This document shows, piece after piece, positions 48,707-61,600 of a DNA stretch of 64,000 nucleotides; within the stretch, counting starts at the first letter, position 1; each line of letters starts with the position of its first letter. The translations under genes and the position numbers were made by a program. The DNA is from Apostichopus japonicus. Lineage: Eukaryota; Echinodermata; Holothuroidea; Aspidochirotida; Stichopodidae. The notes beneath the pieces are model-generated. The model was not told where the DNA came from, did no database searches, and saw nothing but the letters and a program-made list of their open reading frames with translations. The stretch is from positions 945,984 through 1,009,983 of the forward strand of contig NC_092564.1 in the NCBI RefSeq assembly GCF_037975245.1. Direction: 5' to 3'.

Positions 48707-50896
48707 AAAAAACACGAAAAAAAGAGAAGAACAAGGAAAAAAGAGGGGAAAAAAGAGGAGGAGGAGAGGAAGGAAGGGAAATGAAAAAAAAAAAACAATG
48801 AAAAAGGAGAAAAAGAGGGAGTAGAAGTAAAACGCCAAGACACCGGGAAGAGAAAGAGGAACAGTGACATCATTACAGCCCTGGTCCCTAATATATACAC
48901 AGGGTAGCCAGTGACGGATCAAGGATTTCGGAAGGGGAGTTTGCCTCACCCTACCCTTTACACCGACAACTCTATTTTTGACGTTTCCATTTTTACTCTC
49001 TCACTCATGGTCTATATATATACTATATATGATCTATCATAACGCGTGTGTGTTTATATACGCCTTAAACAATTGTAGAATTGTGCTATGAAACCAACTG
49101 TGGCTGGTCTCGAACTCGATCGTGTCGTCGGGGAACATGACGCATTTCGGGAAGGGGGCGACCGCCCCCCCCCCCCCTTCAGCATATTTATTTTTGTGAT
49201 ATCGCTAGTAATTTCAAAATAAAAAGTGCTTAGATGCAACTTACAAGGCCTGGGAAGTGTCGTTTCCAGCGATCTGGGAGGCATTTCGGCCAAAATTTAC
49301 TTATACGCTTCGCGCCAACAAATGGTCCTGGGTAGTGCCATTTCCAGCGATCTGGGAGGCAAGTTTGGCCAAAATTTTCTTGTACGCTTCGCGCCAAGTT
49401 ATGGTGGCGCTACGCTTAGATAATTTGCCTACAGGCTTCGCTCCTCCCTTGGCAAATTCCTCGCTACGCGCCTGTTCGAATTTTGAAGCAAACAGCAGAT
49501 ATCACATCATATCAGTGAGCATGAAATTGGCGTTCCAGGATGAACAGCCTCAAAACTGTCCTGTCGGACTTGCCCGAAAAAAATAACCAAATTTTTTCAA
49601 GCGAGAAGCGCGCTTTCAACATGTTAATGTCAATATCATATAAGCAAGCATCGGTTATTACATCGCATGCCATCGTGTACCGTACGGTCCGTGAAAGTTG
49701 CGCAGTGTACCGCGGGATGCTAATGTAAACAACGAAATGTCTTATGTAGATGGAGAAAAAGGCATGGAGGTCCAATTATCTCAAAACTCTCTTTTACATT
49801 AGTAATGGCGAATTAGGGGCTGCAGCCCCCCCCCCACCCCCGCCTCCTACGCCTATGTGTGTAGTGTTTGGTTTCGGAAATATCTGCTATTTTTCCATTT
49901 CCTTCAACCAAGTTTTATAATAGCCGTTATAAGAGGTTTTAATATTTCTACACCAATATATTAACTGTGTCTGAATTTTCGAAAATTTCTGACCAACATT
50001 CTTCATCACACTTCCCTCTACTCGTGCAATTGTGACCGGTCTGTTAGGGGTTGAAAGAGGTTTTTCTATATTGGTTGTCCATAGATAAAATTTTGTGCAA
50101 CATTATGGGGTGTGTTTTGAAGTGAGTTTATTCACGAGAAATGGGAATTTTCAAATTCTGAACAAATAATGGGCTTGGAACCTTGAAAAGTGGGTCTGAC
50201 GGCGGATATTGTGGGCCGCGACGTAGAATCACCTACAAAAGCAATGATCCACAGGACATGCGATGAGGTCGAACATGATTTGTGACTGGTGACAATCTTC
50301 AAAAAGGTTATGGATGGAAAAAACTATCGGGAAATACTTGGTTCTCAGGCAAAAAGTCTACATCTGGTTGGTCATTTTCAAGCCCGAGAAGTGCCATTTC
50401 CGGTGATCTGGGTGGTATCAAAACCAGAAATTTTCATGTACGCTGCGCGCCAACCGATGGTGGCGCTCCGCTTAGATAGTAACTCGCGCCCCCCGGGTTA
50501 CAAAATCCTGGATACGCCCCTGGTTACAAGTAGGTCCTAAGGACAGCTCTGCTCACCAGCTCGAAAAACTAATTTGATACTAGTCGACTAAATGATGTAC
50601 GATAGATGTAACCAAACTGGAAAACTACAAACTTAAATAAATGCGTAACGACAACTCAAACAAAGGTAACGCATGAATATTATGTTTTAAACACTTTTGA
50701 ATTAAATCGATCGTCTTTGCTGTAAACAACTATAACAGTAACACTAAACCGCGATATCCTAAGTTAGGCCATTCAACCTAGGCTTATATCACACAAACAC
50801 TTTGCGAGAAAAAATGGCGAGTTAATTTAACGTGTTGGCGAGTAGAATCTCGGTCACCAGTTGGCGAGTAGTTTTCAATTTTTTTGTCGAGGCCTG
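48707..50896. mobile_element. hAT-like element with left end deleted, unit 2
   Basis: Right TIR (TTTGTCGAGGCCTG) and the following GTTTCAGG are kept, but the left end is lost in a deletion starting near 48706. It has about 207 bp (50047-50254) not present in unit 1. Confidence 0.85.
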
Positions 50897-51174
50897 GTTT
50901 CAGGTATACCAACAGGATTGTTACCAGAAATTTACTTGAATGTAATGTTTGTAAACAGAAACATGCTAAAAGTTTTGTACTTGACAAATAATGAGATTTT
51001 TTGCTGGAGCACCATAATTTTTGTTTTCATCAACGAATTTCTTGAACGCCTTAAATCATCATCGTATTCTCCTCACTTTTGTTTCGATTAAATCGTTACC
51101 TTTGTAGTCATGCAGGTGGATGTGTGTATGGGTGCGTGTGGGCACGTATGTGTGTGTGACAACTTATAATATTT

Positions 51175-51508
51175 GTAAACACGATATCTCAAGAAGGGAA
51201 GCTTGGACCAAGCTCATATTTGGTGTGCAGGAGTACAACATTAAATAAAAGAAGCCTATTGTTTTCTGGAGACGTCAAGTGTCGTTTGGGGTCACCAGGG
51301 GTCAAATTGTGTAAACCTTGTAAACACGATATCTCAAGGAGGGAAGCTTGGACCAAACTCATATTTAGTATGCAGTTGTGACACGTTAAGTTGAAAAAGC
51401 CTATTGTTTTTTTTTGGAGGTCAAATGTCATTTGGGGCCACTAGTGGTCAAATTGTGAAAACCTTGTCAACACGATGCCTCAAGGAGGGAAGCTTGGACT
51501 TAACTCAT
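51175..51508 (+). repeat. Tandem repeat of about 140 bp (unit 2, truncated)
   Basis: Same repeat; the third unit is cut off by a deletion that joins it directly to the ATT microsatellite. Confidence 0.85.
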
Positions 51509-51516
51509 ATTATTAC

Positions 51517-51559
<43 letters not shown>

Positions 51560-51610
51560 GTTGTTGTTATTATTATTATTATTATTTACAAGTTTAATGA
51601 GGGAAGCTAA
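51508..51610. repeat. (ATT)n microsatellite on a LINE 3' end, unit 2
   Basis: Much shorter version (about 80 bases) of the same array. Confidence 0.85.
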
Positions 51611-52611
51611 GCTATCTTCATAGGTTAATATGCAAATGTTTTATTTTTAATTGTTTGAGATACTACAATAGGCGTAGCTGCTTATTCATGATATTGCGAC
51701 ATATTTTACTTTGTTCAACACTTACTTTTGGTGGAAAAAAGTTTAAATTTCATATTGCACAGAAACATAATTTTCCAATGTGCAATTACGTAGCACCATG
51801 CATCTGCCCAAGTGCCTAACCTTTGTCCACAGAAAGTATTGCCGTAGTAGATCTGTACTATGGAGACTTGAACAGCAATCCTATGAGTGCAGAGTGAATT
51901 TTGCGTTTTCGCGAGTATATTTTGAGTCATGGTCCCGAAGTAGCGAGTTCTATTAAAAATATTTGTCGAGGCCTGAGAAGAAGTCCTTTGTCATTGGTAG
52001 AGATCAATCTGTATGCCGAATACAAGAAAAATGTCCACCTCGGTTATCAGCTGCCGATGGGAATATTGTTTGTCTTTCTCAATGCTTTTGCTGGACTACT
52101 TTGAAGTGTGTTGTCATCATGGCTATACTCTACAGCCTATAGTGTCACATTCACATAAGATTTTTCATATAGCATCATCGGAACCACAATGCAGTTTTAC
52201 TGTCTGGTTAGACAACGTCAAAGACTGTCTGGTTATCACATATGATAATTGTAATGACTGAACATTTACCACCTTAGGTCCATTTAGCTCCTCTTCTTGA
52301 CAATGGTAAACCTTTCAGCTCGATGTAAACTATTGTTATTGTGGTTTGCAACCTGCAAAGTTCCAGATCCAAGGTAATGATGTCCTTAGTTTCATGTTTG
52401 TCGCTCTCTGTCATAATTAGCTTATTGATTTATTTTACGCATCAAAATCACACATAAGTCATTAAATTGATAGCTTTATGCTATTGGAATGAGTAAAGCA
52501 AACAATATTATTTAACCGCAAACTTTATTTAAGTTATTATATGCATATTTTAATAAATTTATCACAGACGTATTCTCAAATCAATCCAAACATCTTATAT
52601 TTCTTATTATA

Positions 52612-52617
52612 TTTATT
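52612..52617 (-). other. Polyadenylation signal of gene C
   Basis: AATAAA on the minus strand 17 bases beyond the TAA stop, in the same context as for gene B. Confidence 0.6.
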
Positions 52618-52634
52618 TCCAATCCTTAGATAAG

Positions 52635-55600
52635 TTAGATTCCCAAAATATGACGAGCCATAGCATCAATGCCATCGTAGAATTCTTCAGCACAAGGCAA
52701 AATCTGGTCCGCAGGAAGAGTAAATCCATACTGTCCTTCGTCCCTGAGTTCCAGTGCGTAAGAGTGTTTGATGCCCTCGTTATAGGCCCAGTCTGCAGAA
52801 CTACCACTAGCAACATCTATGGACAAGAAGTCAAAAGAGTAAAACCCCTACCAGGACTCCAGGCTCTTGACATCCCTCTGCGCTCCCAGCCAATTAGTCT
52901 GTACCTCAATCAGAACTACCCACTTACGCCTCTATAGATTACTATTCTAGACCATTTAAATATTTTCCAGAAACGTTGTTGAAAGTTTTTTGGTCTATGT
53001 TATCATTTTGTTTTTCAGACTTTGCTGCTACATGCCAACATGATTTTTTACGTATACGGTCATGCATCCTTCTAGAACTGTAAAACACTTTGTGAAAGCA
53101 AAAACATATGAATCACTTATTCAAAACGAATGTTTCTCTCCCCGCACCGGCCTCCCCATCCCTAAACAAAGCAGCAAGAACAGTACGTAGATGGACACAT
53201 TCAAGATACTTACAAATAACTTCAGAAATGGGACCGTACTTATAGACCTTGCCGTGAACCTTCTCCAGTGCCTCAACAGCTACCTTTGATGCTGCGTCCT
53301 GTTGACAGGATAAAATAAATAACAAATAAAAGTAAATGTACTATGGATGACTATTCCGTCACCTTTAACCAGGCCGTTATTGTACGTGATTCCGATTAAA
53401 TTCGTTACTTCTGTAAAGTGCCAACAACATTGATGACGTCACTCATTGTACACTGAACTTTTTGAGTAAGCCCGAACATAAGTGAGCAAAGCAGAGAAAA
53501 AATACCGCCACATAGCCATAGGCTTTCGGCGTTGGGAGAACTTTGGGTGGATGGTGAGCCAAAGATATGCGACAACAACTGCCACAAACACGCAGAGCGC
53601 CATCAGACACTCAACACCAAGCGCAGGCAGGTGCAAATAAGGCACGAAAGCGACAAGGACAAGTCAGGTACAGATCCACAGTTCCTTTAATCCTCTCTTT
53701 GTCCCTCCACTGATTATCTCCTACCTCTCCTCTTTCCCTGTTGCTTTCTTCTCACCATCCATTGCCTACTTATAATCCCCTTTCATTTATCTCATTGTGT
53801 TCACCGTGCTCATTAACCTGTCTGTTTTCTGTGCGTGTTTTTGTCCCTTCTGTTACTTGTCCCTTCTGTTACTTCTGTACTTGTCATTTAGCCTCTGAAG
53901 AAGATCCTGCTAGGATCGAAACGTCAGGCCAACTTACTTTTACACATTCTATTACACAGGCTCTCTAGTGGATAAGCAGTTTGCCAACATATTAAAAAAA
54001 AATTATGTTAATTTTTGTTTTGATGTATATTCAGTTGACATTTCTTTATTTTTTATTTACTATATTCTCCCCCCCCCCCCCTTCAAATCATGGTGGAACA
54101 AACCACCTAGAGATGGGAATGAAGAAGAATAGGCGTGGGGTTAGGGAACCACGGTGTGACTATGACAAGAAGAGGAGGGAATGTGGGTGCTGAGCGGGGA
54201 GAGGGCACGAAGGGGTAAAAGGGGGAAATGAGGAAAGGAGGAAAGGAGAAGAGAACGAGGATCAAGTTTGCGACTGTACTTGGTGGGGAGGGAGTCGGTT
54301 AATTGTAGGGGTAAAGGATGGGGCGGGATGAAGGGAGGAAGGGAGAGGCCCGAGATGAGTAGATAAGAAGTGGGGGGAGGATAAGGAAAGAGATCGCATT
54401 AAAGTTATTATTGGAGGTAAGACGTTTTTTTATATTTGTGTTTATGTGTTAACCGGTTAACAAGGGCGGGGGGGGGGGGGCATTGTGGAGGAATGAATTG
54501 TTTGAAGATGAAAATGTTAGGGTGGGGGTCACTGCCTTTCACCGACAGTGCTATGCGGCAGAGGTGATAAAAGTGATGGGGGACTGTAACCTTAACGTTT
54601 TTGAAATAGCGGACCTTCCAATCCAGGAAGGGCAAAGACGGAGACCAAGGAAAGTGGCAGATGGAGGAAGGGTTGAGTAGGTGATCATGTAAATATATGT
54701 TGGAGGTATTGGGAGTGATACGACTTTATCGCGGGTGAGGGTGGACGAGGTAGGTGGTTTAGTGGGGTTAAGTTTGATGCGCCAACGGTAACATTGTGTA
54801 GTTAGTGAATCCAGGTAGCAATGGAGACGGATAGTTCCGATGGTGAATTTGCGGCTACTCGTCCAGCTGGGGGAGGGGGGGGGGTTGGGTAAGTCATTAA
54901 TGTCGTTTATAAAAAGAAGAGGGTTGAGGACGGAGCCCTGTGGAAATTCGGAAATTAGAGAGGATGCGAACGGATAGCAGGAGGAACATGATAAACAATT
55001 TGACAGAGACGATATAAGTAGTCCTTAAAAAGCGATAGGGTAAAGCAAGCAAATATAAACAACAGACAACAAGAAAGAAAAGTGAGATGAACGAATACAA
55101 ATATAGAAACTCAAACTTTTCTTGCTGACATCTATAGCCTCTGTATTTTAGACAGAACAAAATGCATGGAAGATGAGGTATGAAATGGTAGCTGGACTGG
55201 TGGCTGGTTGGGTGGGGGGGGGGGTTGTAATGATAAGAGAAACTATGACGTTAGATAAACCTTCAAAAGCTTTGACGTACCAATTCGTTTTTATCTGCAC
55301 AAAAAGTAGAATCCGTGTATGCCCACGGATACATCCAGTATTGGCTGTAAGCATGTACGTCCATGAAAATTTGTATGTTATCCTTGATAGCTCTTACGTG
55401 ATCTTGCAAACTGGAAACTTCGATTTCAGAAGCTGCAGAAGTGCCCATGTAAGTGTCACTACATGGCAGGCTGCTGGATCCACCAGCTGAAATTGTTGCA
55501 AAAAAAACAACCGAAAATGTTGCAAAGTATTACTTTCTACGCAAGACACACTCAGTCACCATGGCCTTACAATTTAATATAGTTTGTTTGATTGCAGAGC

Positions 55601-58600
55601 ACTGCATGTATGCATCTCCAACGTGAATATTGATCAAACAAGGGTCTAAAGTTATGTGTGACTTGTCTGCTATGTAACGTGTAATATTATGGTACCTTCT
55701 CCCTGCTACATAACTATACATGCTTCGCTTCTCAGATCACTAACCCACCCCTCCAGCCCCTACCCCCCCCCCCCACGCCCTTTAAACTAAACGTCTCCGG
55801 CGACGTCGATGCCTGTGCATACATGAGAGATGTCTTAATAACACCACAAAACAAATCAAATTGGATCGTATTACGTGTAAACGATACTTACTGTTCCACT
55901 TGTATTCGTAATTTCTATTGGGATCGGTCCCATAGCAATTGTTCACGCCACCTGATGGCTTACGGGTCTTTCTCCACATTCGGTCCTAAAATGACAATAT
56001 TAACGTTAGTAAATAACTTTCTTATCTGTTTCATTCTTTGTTATCTGTCAGGAGTTACCGTATAGATTGGTGGCGAGTCATCAACTAAGTGTCATCTTTT
56101 GCTCACACACATACACGTTTTCTGTTGGATCGTGTTATTCAAAGGCAGAAACATGACTAGACTCAGTTGTAAGTCTCTTTAGGGGGACTTTCATTACCTC
56201 ATTTGGACTACGCTAAGCACGCTCTGATAAGATACATGCCTACCTATCTACTGGTATTTTCCTGTTAATATAATATAACATAAAGTTGCATTGAGTTGAC
56301 ATTGATTTCAAGTGGTACCTCGTTCGTTTGATCAAATGCATTTTTAGGGGACCTTTTGGGGCGTCTGGCGGGCCCTTTGTAGCAGAAAATTTGTCTGGCA
56401 TGATGATTTCCATAGTCTGTAAGATCAACCAGAACATTCCAAACCAGTTTTGAGTGGTACCTTGTATATTTAATCTGGGTCAATGCTACGATAATGGGCA
56501 TTTGGGCCATATTTGGGGGCGTCTGGCGGGCCCTTAGCAGCAGAAAATGTGTCTGGCATGGGCCATTCAGTACTTTGTGGCATCCATGCATTAAGTTGAC
56601 ATTGTTTATAAGTGGTACCTTGTTCGTTTGATCAAATGCATTTTTAGGGGCCCTTTTGGGGCGTCTGGCGGGCCCTTTGTAGCAGAAAATTTGTCTGGCA
56701 TGATGATTTCCATAGTCTGTAAGATCAACCCGAACATTCCAACCAGTTTTGAGTATTACCTTGCATATTTAATCTGGGTCAATGCTACGATAATGGGCAT
56801 TATGGCCATATTTGGGGGCGTCTGGCGGGCCCTTAGCAGCAGAAAATGTGTCTGGAATGGGCCATTCAGTACTTTGTGGCATTCATGCATTAAGTTGACA
56901 TTGGTTTCAAGTGGTACCTCGTTCGTTTGATCAAATGCATTTTTAGGGGCCCTTTTTGGGCGTCTGGCGGGCCCTTTGCAGCAGAAAATTTGTCTGGCAT
57001 GGGCCATTCAGTACTATGTGGCATTCATGCATTAAGTTGACATTGGTTTCAAGTGGTACCTCGTTCGTTTGATCAGATTCATTTTTGGGACCCCTTTAAC
57101 CGGCCCCAGGGGCCACATGCAGCAGAGGGACCATGGCAGACATCCACTTTTCAATATACTGGGTTTTTCCACAAATATTCTAATACTCAGATATTGGTAC
57201 CTCGTTCGTTTGATCAAAGTGCACTGAGCTGCCAGGATATGGCTTGCCATATAAGTACACTGTAGTAACACCTGGCCTAACCAGGGCTTGGGGAATGGTA
57301 GCTGGGCAGCAGCCCCGGGCCTAGGGTTCAATTAGGGGCCTGAGTAGTATGGCATAAAGAATAATGTATTCTCATTTCCAAAATTAAGGAAATGAAGCTT
57401 TCAAAGGTCCGGTGACATCATTGTCCCAGTGGTCCGGCCTGGCTCTCGTTAACTCGATCATTCTAATCTGTTCCAGCTCCTAAACTTTGAAACACACATC
57501 TCATTCACATTATAACAGCTACCTTATGTTACCACTTTGAAAAAGGTAATTTATCTGTTTTCAAGAGCCTTTTCTTGACCCTATAAGAGCCCAACTGAAC
57601 ATTGCTTGACTCTGTATATGATACAGGCGCGGATCCAGAGGGGGGGGTCCAGGGAGGGTCCGGACCCCCCTGCTCTTGGCCAAAAAAAGAGAGAAAAAAA
57701 AGAAAAAAGAGAGAGGTGCTTTGCATGGCTAAATGGAAGGGGGTTCCCTGTTGTACTTAAATATCCAAGAATTTCACAATGGATAGAGGGAAACCCACTC
57801 CCCTTAGACCCTAGGATCACTGGAGGCCAAACCCCTCACCCTTCCAGAATCCTGGATCCGGCCCTGCATCAAACAGTGGTGACGGAACGGGAGGGGGATT
57901 GAGGGCTAAAGGCATTATGATTTTTGTATCATCTCAACTCATCTGATATGTATACCATATTTCATAGATTGTTTTTTTCTCATCAGTTGAGAAATTGCAG
58001 ACATGAGATCCATATTTTCAGGCTAGGTACATGCAGCTTAGAATACTCGGGAAGTGCCGTTTCCGGCCATCTGGGGGGTTTGTAAAGCCAACAATTTTCT
58101 GGTACGCTCCGAGCCAGATAGTCTTACATTCAGGCGCGGCTGGACCAGTCAGACCCAGGGCCGTCTTAACGCATGGGTCCACTGGGCCCTGGCCCAGGGC
58201 CCCGCGATGTCAGGGGCCCCGCAACCGTAGAAACCCCATGTCTTAATTTGGGAGGAAAACTTATTGAATAGGCCATTATGCCTGATTGAATTCGATACTT
58301 GACAACTTGTGACGAGAGTTGGTGTAACACTTGAGAGTTTTACATTAAATATTCGAATCTGAGTTGGCAACCCTGGAATATACAATGCCCCGAAGGCTTA
58401 CAACACCAGACCACTCGTGCCCGCGGCCCGAGCACCAGTCATTTTTTTTCAGTGCAATTCTCACTTAGGAGAATATATCCGTTAAGTTGATATTCATTTT
58501 CTATCACTTAACATCGATTACCGTCATACTTTATAAGGTCATAAATAAATGAGCCTTTCGGCACATCAATGATCAGGTGGAATTGATCCTAAATCTTATC

Positions 58601-61600
58601 TACTGTAATTACTTTGTGAGCTCTTTATAGGCATGTCCATGATGTCCTAGTAGTAGAAGTGAACTGCTCCTATGCTATGCGCGATGTCTAGACAACCCTT
58701 TACGTTCCAATGTATGAGTGTGTCATACATTGGAGAAAAAACCAACACCTCCCTGAAGGGAAACATGGCTTATTTGAAAGAGAACAGTCATGGCTTTCAA
58801 TTTAAAATAGTTTTTAGGGGGGGGAATTTTTAATTATTTTTCTCGAAACTTTTGTTTACATTTCATTTGACCTCATTTGACTAACTCCCACAAAAAAAAA
58901 GAAGAAGAATATTTGCTTTCTAAGACCGCCTAATATGTACTGATTCTGTACAGAGACCATTTAGTTTCGGATTAGGGAGTTATTGCTAAAATAAATCACA
59001 GAAACCCTGTTTTCTCAAAAAGTTGTGTCATTTTTGGTCCAAGACTTTAAAAAAAAATCTCTTAAGACGGCTCTGGTCAGACCCCCCCCCCTGTCACAAA
59101 TCCTGCATCCGCCCCTGATGATAGGCGCTACATAATATTTCTTGATTGATTGATTGATTGAACAGATCGATTGACGATTCGTCGAGCGTGATGTCTTAGC
59201 GAGTTGAAACAATGACAGTTTCCTGGTTTGAATATATGCTTGCTCTCATGCTAGCAGAACATATTCTCAATTAACTTTAACATGGTAATACTAAAATTTG
59301 GAAATTTAGTAAATGTACAAACAGAGCAATAGTAGCGTTCCTTTTATAAAAAATTTCTGTTCTGACTTACCCCTCCTTGAAACCTTGAAAGCCAAGTATG
59401 GACATATCCGTCTTTGTTATGTACTGGGATAATATGAAACTCCATATGGTCTGCCAAGTCTGTACTTCCTGAAACAAGCTATAGGATGTAACATTTAATG
59501 TGACTCCTCAATTAGCAATAAAATGAATACAATATGTGATGATGGTCGTTTGAATGGTAACTTAAACCCATATCGAGAGGTTTTAAGTCAGAAGTCATCT
59601 TCTTCAGTTAAATCACTTATTTTGTTATTCCGCTGATATAAAATAAAACGAAAGGAGCTGGCCAAAGATTCTCGTTTGTGATATCTTGTCTTTTGGACAA
59701 AATATCGTTGGTAATATTACGGTAGCCTATACGGAGCCAAAATATCTTGATGGAATAAACAATCGAATCAGCGAAAATAATTTTATATCTAAACTGTATA
59801 TGCTATGTATATACTACTTCACGTCTATGTATATCCTACTATGAATGCGATGTATATACTAATTCTCATCTATGTATATCCTACTGTATATGCTATGTCT
59901 ATACTAATTCACGTATATGTATATCTTACTATATTTGCTATGTATATACTAATTCACATATATGTTTATCCTACTGTATAAATATATGCTATGTATATAC
60001 TACTTCACATCTATATATATCCTACCGTATATGCTATGAATATACTACTTCACATCTATAAATATGTCCTACTGTATATGCTATGTATATACTAATTCAC
60101 GTCTATATGTATATCCTATACTATATAGGCTATGTATATACTAAGTCACGTCTGTGTACATCCTACTATATTTATGCTATGAATAAACTAATTCACGTCT
60201 ATGTATATCCTACTATATTTATGCTATGTATATACTAATTCACGTATATGTATACCATACTATATTTGCTATGTATACACTAATTCACGTCTATGTATAT
60301 CCTACTTTATGTGCTATATATACACTAATTCACGTCTATGTATATCCTACTATATACGCTATGTATACACTAATTCACGTATTTATATATCATACTATAT
60401 GCTATGTATACACTAATTCACGTCTATGTATATGATACTATATATGTTATGTATATACTAATTAACGTCTATGTATATCCTACTATATATGCTATGTATA
60501 TACTACTTCACGTCTATGTATATATTACTATATATGCTATGTATACACTACTTCACGTCTATGTATATACTACTTTATAGGCTATGCATATAATAAGTCA
60601 CGTCTATGTATATCCTACTATTTATGATATTCTAATTTACGTATATTTTATCCTATATATGCTATGTATATACTACTTCACGTATTTGTATATCCTACTA
60701 TATATGCTATATACTCATTCACGTGTATGTATATCCTACTGTGTATCCTATGCATATACTAGTCACGTCTATGTATATCCTACTGTATATCCTAAGTAAG
60801 CCTTTATCCTTATGCATGCCTAATTACATCATATGTATATATGTATATCATTTTTATATACATAGCAATATCCTATTGAGTATCTTACTCATACTGTACC
60901 CTATTTCATGTTTAATTATATCCTTTGTACATTTTAACACTTTTGTGAACAGTTTCATCATTTTTCCTAACCTCACCACTTACCCAATCCGCTACTTGCA
61001 TCATTGTTGCCGGTCCCACCCACTCACGTGAGTGGGTTCCACCAATCATGAAGAAAATTGGTTTGCTTGCCGTGAGGTCGTTAGAGATCTTAAAAATTAA
61101 AGGAAAAACACAAATATGAACGGTATGACAGAAGTGGAAAATCTTTCAACGATTTCTTGTATAAATGATTCTTATAAGACTCAGGTAAGTTAATAGGAAA
61201 GGAAGTCACAATGGCCATCTTCTTTCTTTCACGTCTGCGGTATGTTCCCAACATACTCCGTGCCCCAAAACCCCTTATATACTATAGTATAATGTGACTT
61301 ACAACTTTTCTACAGGGTATTTGTTCTTGAAGGCTCATGACATTTTAAATTTATATATAATCAAAATTTGAGACTTTTAAACTGTTCGAAATAGTCAAAT
61401 ATACCTACCAAATTATTCTCCCGACCATATCCATTAAAAAACATTATACGAGTGTATATCTTTCAGTCTGTCTGTCTGTTTGTTTGTTTGTGATACCAAT
61501 CTTAACGTTTCACATATCAAGTGAAACTTGCCTATGAGTTTGCATATTTGTTGTACGTACCACCAATTTTTGCACTTTTCTGTTTTCGAAAGTATCTCCT

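Noticed and set aside
53439-53645. Small hydrophobic minus-strand frame in unit 3
   Set aside because: Spans the junction of intron 8 and the Penelope-like insertion; not kept in units 1 or 2.
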